From the NCBI GenBank assembly GCA_023382975.1, contig JAHDXO010000060.1, positions 3,041 through 38,667 of the forward strand: a DNA stretch of 35,627 nt. The letters are read 5' to 3'. Positions 34,449 through 35,627 of this stretch are shown here, one piece after another. The notes below the pieces were generated by a model. The model was not told the DNA's origin, did no database searches, and worked only from the letters and a program-made list of their open reading frames with translations. The first letter of the stretch is position 1. Each line of letters starts with the position of its first letter. Source of the stretch: Pirellulaceae bacterium (GTDB lineage Bacteria > Planctomycetota > Planctomycetia > Pirellulales > Pirellulaceae). Position numbers and translations under genes: made by a program.

Positions 34449-35528
34449 TCACGCGAATGCCTCCAATCCGTATTTCGTCACGTAGTCGAAGAACAGCGTG
34501 CCATAGCCCGCACCGAACCGACCGTGCGGTTTGCCCCAGGCGGTGCCCCACGAGTTCCTCAGGATGAACGCGCCGCCGCCCGGCACGCCGTCGTTCAGTT
34601 CGTAGCCGACCAGACAGATCGCATGGCCGCCGTCGCTGACCTCGCCGGGGAACGGCATCGTGATCTCGCCCGTCTCGGCCGTCACGCCGAAGTCCCAGGA
34701 CGGGAACGTCAGCACGCTCAGCACTACCGGCCGGCGCTGGTCCAGCACGGCGCGCAGCGCCGCCGGATCGCGGGCGTTGACCGACTTGGCCGTTCGCCAC
34801 CTGGCCTGCTTGGCTTCGTCCTCTGCGCCGGGCGGCGGCGGACCCTGGCCTTCGTTTCCCGGCACGGGCAGCGGTTGATACTTCCACGTGCGGTTCAGGC
34901 ACGCGCCGCGCCGCCGCAACACGTCGCGCGCCGTCAGGACGAACGTGCCCTCGGTGGTGGGCAGACCGTCGCTGGCCTTGCAGGCCCAGTAGACGAACTG
35001 CTCGGCATGGCGCGCAACCCGCGCGCCGGCCCGGGCGGACAGGTGGAACTCGAGGAACGCGATCGAGGCAAAGGCCACGCACGTGCCGCGCGAACGCTGG
35101 TCGCGAGCCGCCGGGAATTGCTTGACGAGCGACACGCCCGGGCGCACGGATCGGGCGCGGCGAGTCGCCGGGGGAAAAGCCGTGGGGGCCGTCGCCGCCG
35201 TCCGCTGCTGGGCCGTGGTCAACAGCACGCCGCGCGCCCGCTTGACCAACGGGCGCGCCCGCCCCGCCTCCAGCAAGTTCACCACCGGTCCGCCGCCGGC
35301 CCCGATGCCGCGGGTCGCCAGCATCGCAGACGGCGGCTCGGCCAGCAGCCGCAACGGCGATTCGCCCAAGTACCGGCTGATCAACTCCCGGTTGCCGTAC
35401 GTCCAGTGGTCGCGCAGTTCCTCGAGCGTCGTGATCCCCAACGCCGCCAGCCGCCCCGCCACCTCGCCCGGCAACGACAACCCCGCCAAATCCCGATACA
35501 AATCCCGCCGCTGTTCGGTGAGCAACAT
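34449..35528 (-). CDS. Papain-family (C1A) cysteine peptidase with N-terminal helical domain
   Basis: A 359-residue protein. ATG 35528 has AAAGGG about 7 nt upstream. Residues 15-65 form a helical module (LAGLSLPGEVAGRLAALGIT, then TLEELRDHW), and a linker rich in Ala/Arg/Pro follows (70-130). The C1 peptidase domain shows Q144 and the nucleophile C150 in DQRSRGTCVAFAS, the catalytic His in GGHAICLVGYEL (about 302) and the Asn in LRNSWGTAWG (about 325). There is no signal peptide, so it may act in the cytoplasm, which is unusual for papain-type enzymes. The linker could be a propeptide, but it lacks the ERFNIN motif of classic cathepsin propeptides. Confidence 0.88.
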   Translation of the reverse strand: MLLTEQRRDLYRDLAGLSLPGEVAGRLAALGITTLEELRDHWTYGNRELISRYLGESPLRLLAEPPSAMLATRGIGAGGGPVVNLLEAGRARPLVKRARGVLLTTAQQRTAATAPTAFPPATRRARSVRPGVSLVKQFPAARDQRSRGTCVAFASIAFLEFHLSARAGARVARHAEQFVYWACKASDGLPTTEGTFVLTARDVLRRRGACLNRTWKYQPLPVPGNEGQGPPPPGAEDEAKQARWRTAKSVNARDPAALRAVLDQRRPVVLSVLTFPSWDFGVTAETGEITMPFPGEVSDGGHAICLVGYELNDGVPGGGAFILRNSWGTAWGKPHGRFGAGYGTLFFDYVTKYGLEAFA

Positions 35529-35627
35529 GATACGCCCTTTCAAGGCTAAATCTGAAACGTGAATTCAACGGGGTCGGGAGTCGTTGTTGGGGGGAGAAGC
35601 TTTTTTTTTTATAAAAACCACGAACAC
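35529..35627. other. Upstream region of the peptidase gene
   Basis: It holds a run of six G and ten T (35601-35610) followed by ATAAAAA. Read on the minus strand this gives TTTTTAT and an A-tract that could enhance a promoter, but the window ends before a -35 can be judged. Confidence 0.4.

Noticed and set aside
34198..35568. 456-residue minus-strand frame
   Set aside because: Out of frame with the peptidase, whose Cys/His/Asn triad is intact; very Arg/Gly/Ala-rich.

Overview
The window is high-GC DNA that reads as a planctomycete chromosome (Pirellulales-like). The signs are a serine/threonine kinase fused to a long WD40 array with DWG in place of DFG, a giant repetitive surface protein, LamG-containing secreted proteins, a Tat-exported BNR-repeat protein, and dispersed palindromic repeats whose spurious translation is GWQPVLR. 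I saw no rRNA, tRNA, CRISPR array, intact insertion sequence or origin. The assignment rests on gene content only.

Layout, left to right. (1) 3-8440, plus strand: the 3' part of a surface protein made of exact 360-nt repeats, followed 17 nt later by a kinase-WD40 protein with 21 blades. (2) 8441-14437, minus strand: a Lys-rich coiled-coil protein, a seven-heme cytochrome c with a partner membrane cytochrome b-like subunit, and an SPFH/NAD-kinase-like pair overlapping by 4 nt. (3) 14711-16706, plus: DNA polymerase IV and a PhyH-type dioxygenase. (4) 16720-20827, minus: a compact four-gene unit, transcribed in the order tyrosine phenol-lyase/tryptophanase-like enzyme, two adjacent COG3541-type nucleotidyltransferases, DUF1152-like protein. 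(5) 20828-21336: an intergenic region with a terminator-like hairpin, a possible gene remnant and three palindromic repeats. (6) 21337-25833, plus: a very large secreted LamG/glycosidase-like protein, a small helical protein and a decayed retropepsin-like gene. (7) 25861-33757, minus: a nucleoside-hydrolase/propeller protein, a BNR protein, and a 2-aminoethylphosphonate catabolic cluster (phnX, an hpnZ-like alcohol dehydrogenase, phnW and a 12-TM permease of DUF5690 type) with a good promoter upstream. (8) 34179-35528: a small helical protein facing a papain-family peptidase.

The clearest pathway is phosphonate use. The permease, PhnW (aminoethylphosphonate to phosphonoacetaldehyde) and the dehydrogenase overlap one another by 4 nt, and PhnX (phosphonoacetaldehyde to acetaldehyde plus phosphate) follows 93 nt later. 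The least explained unit is the lyase-like/nucleotidyltransferase/nucleotidyltransferase/DUF1152 cluster. There the PLP enzyme carries replacements at positions that are conserved in both known activities of its family, as I recall those sequences.
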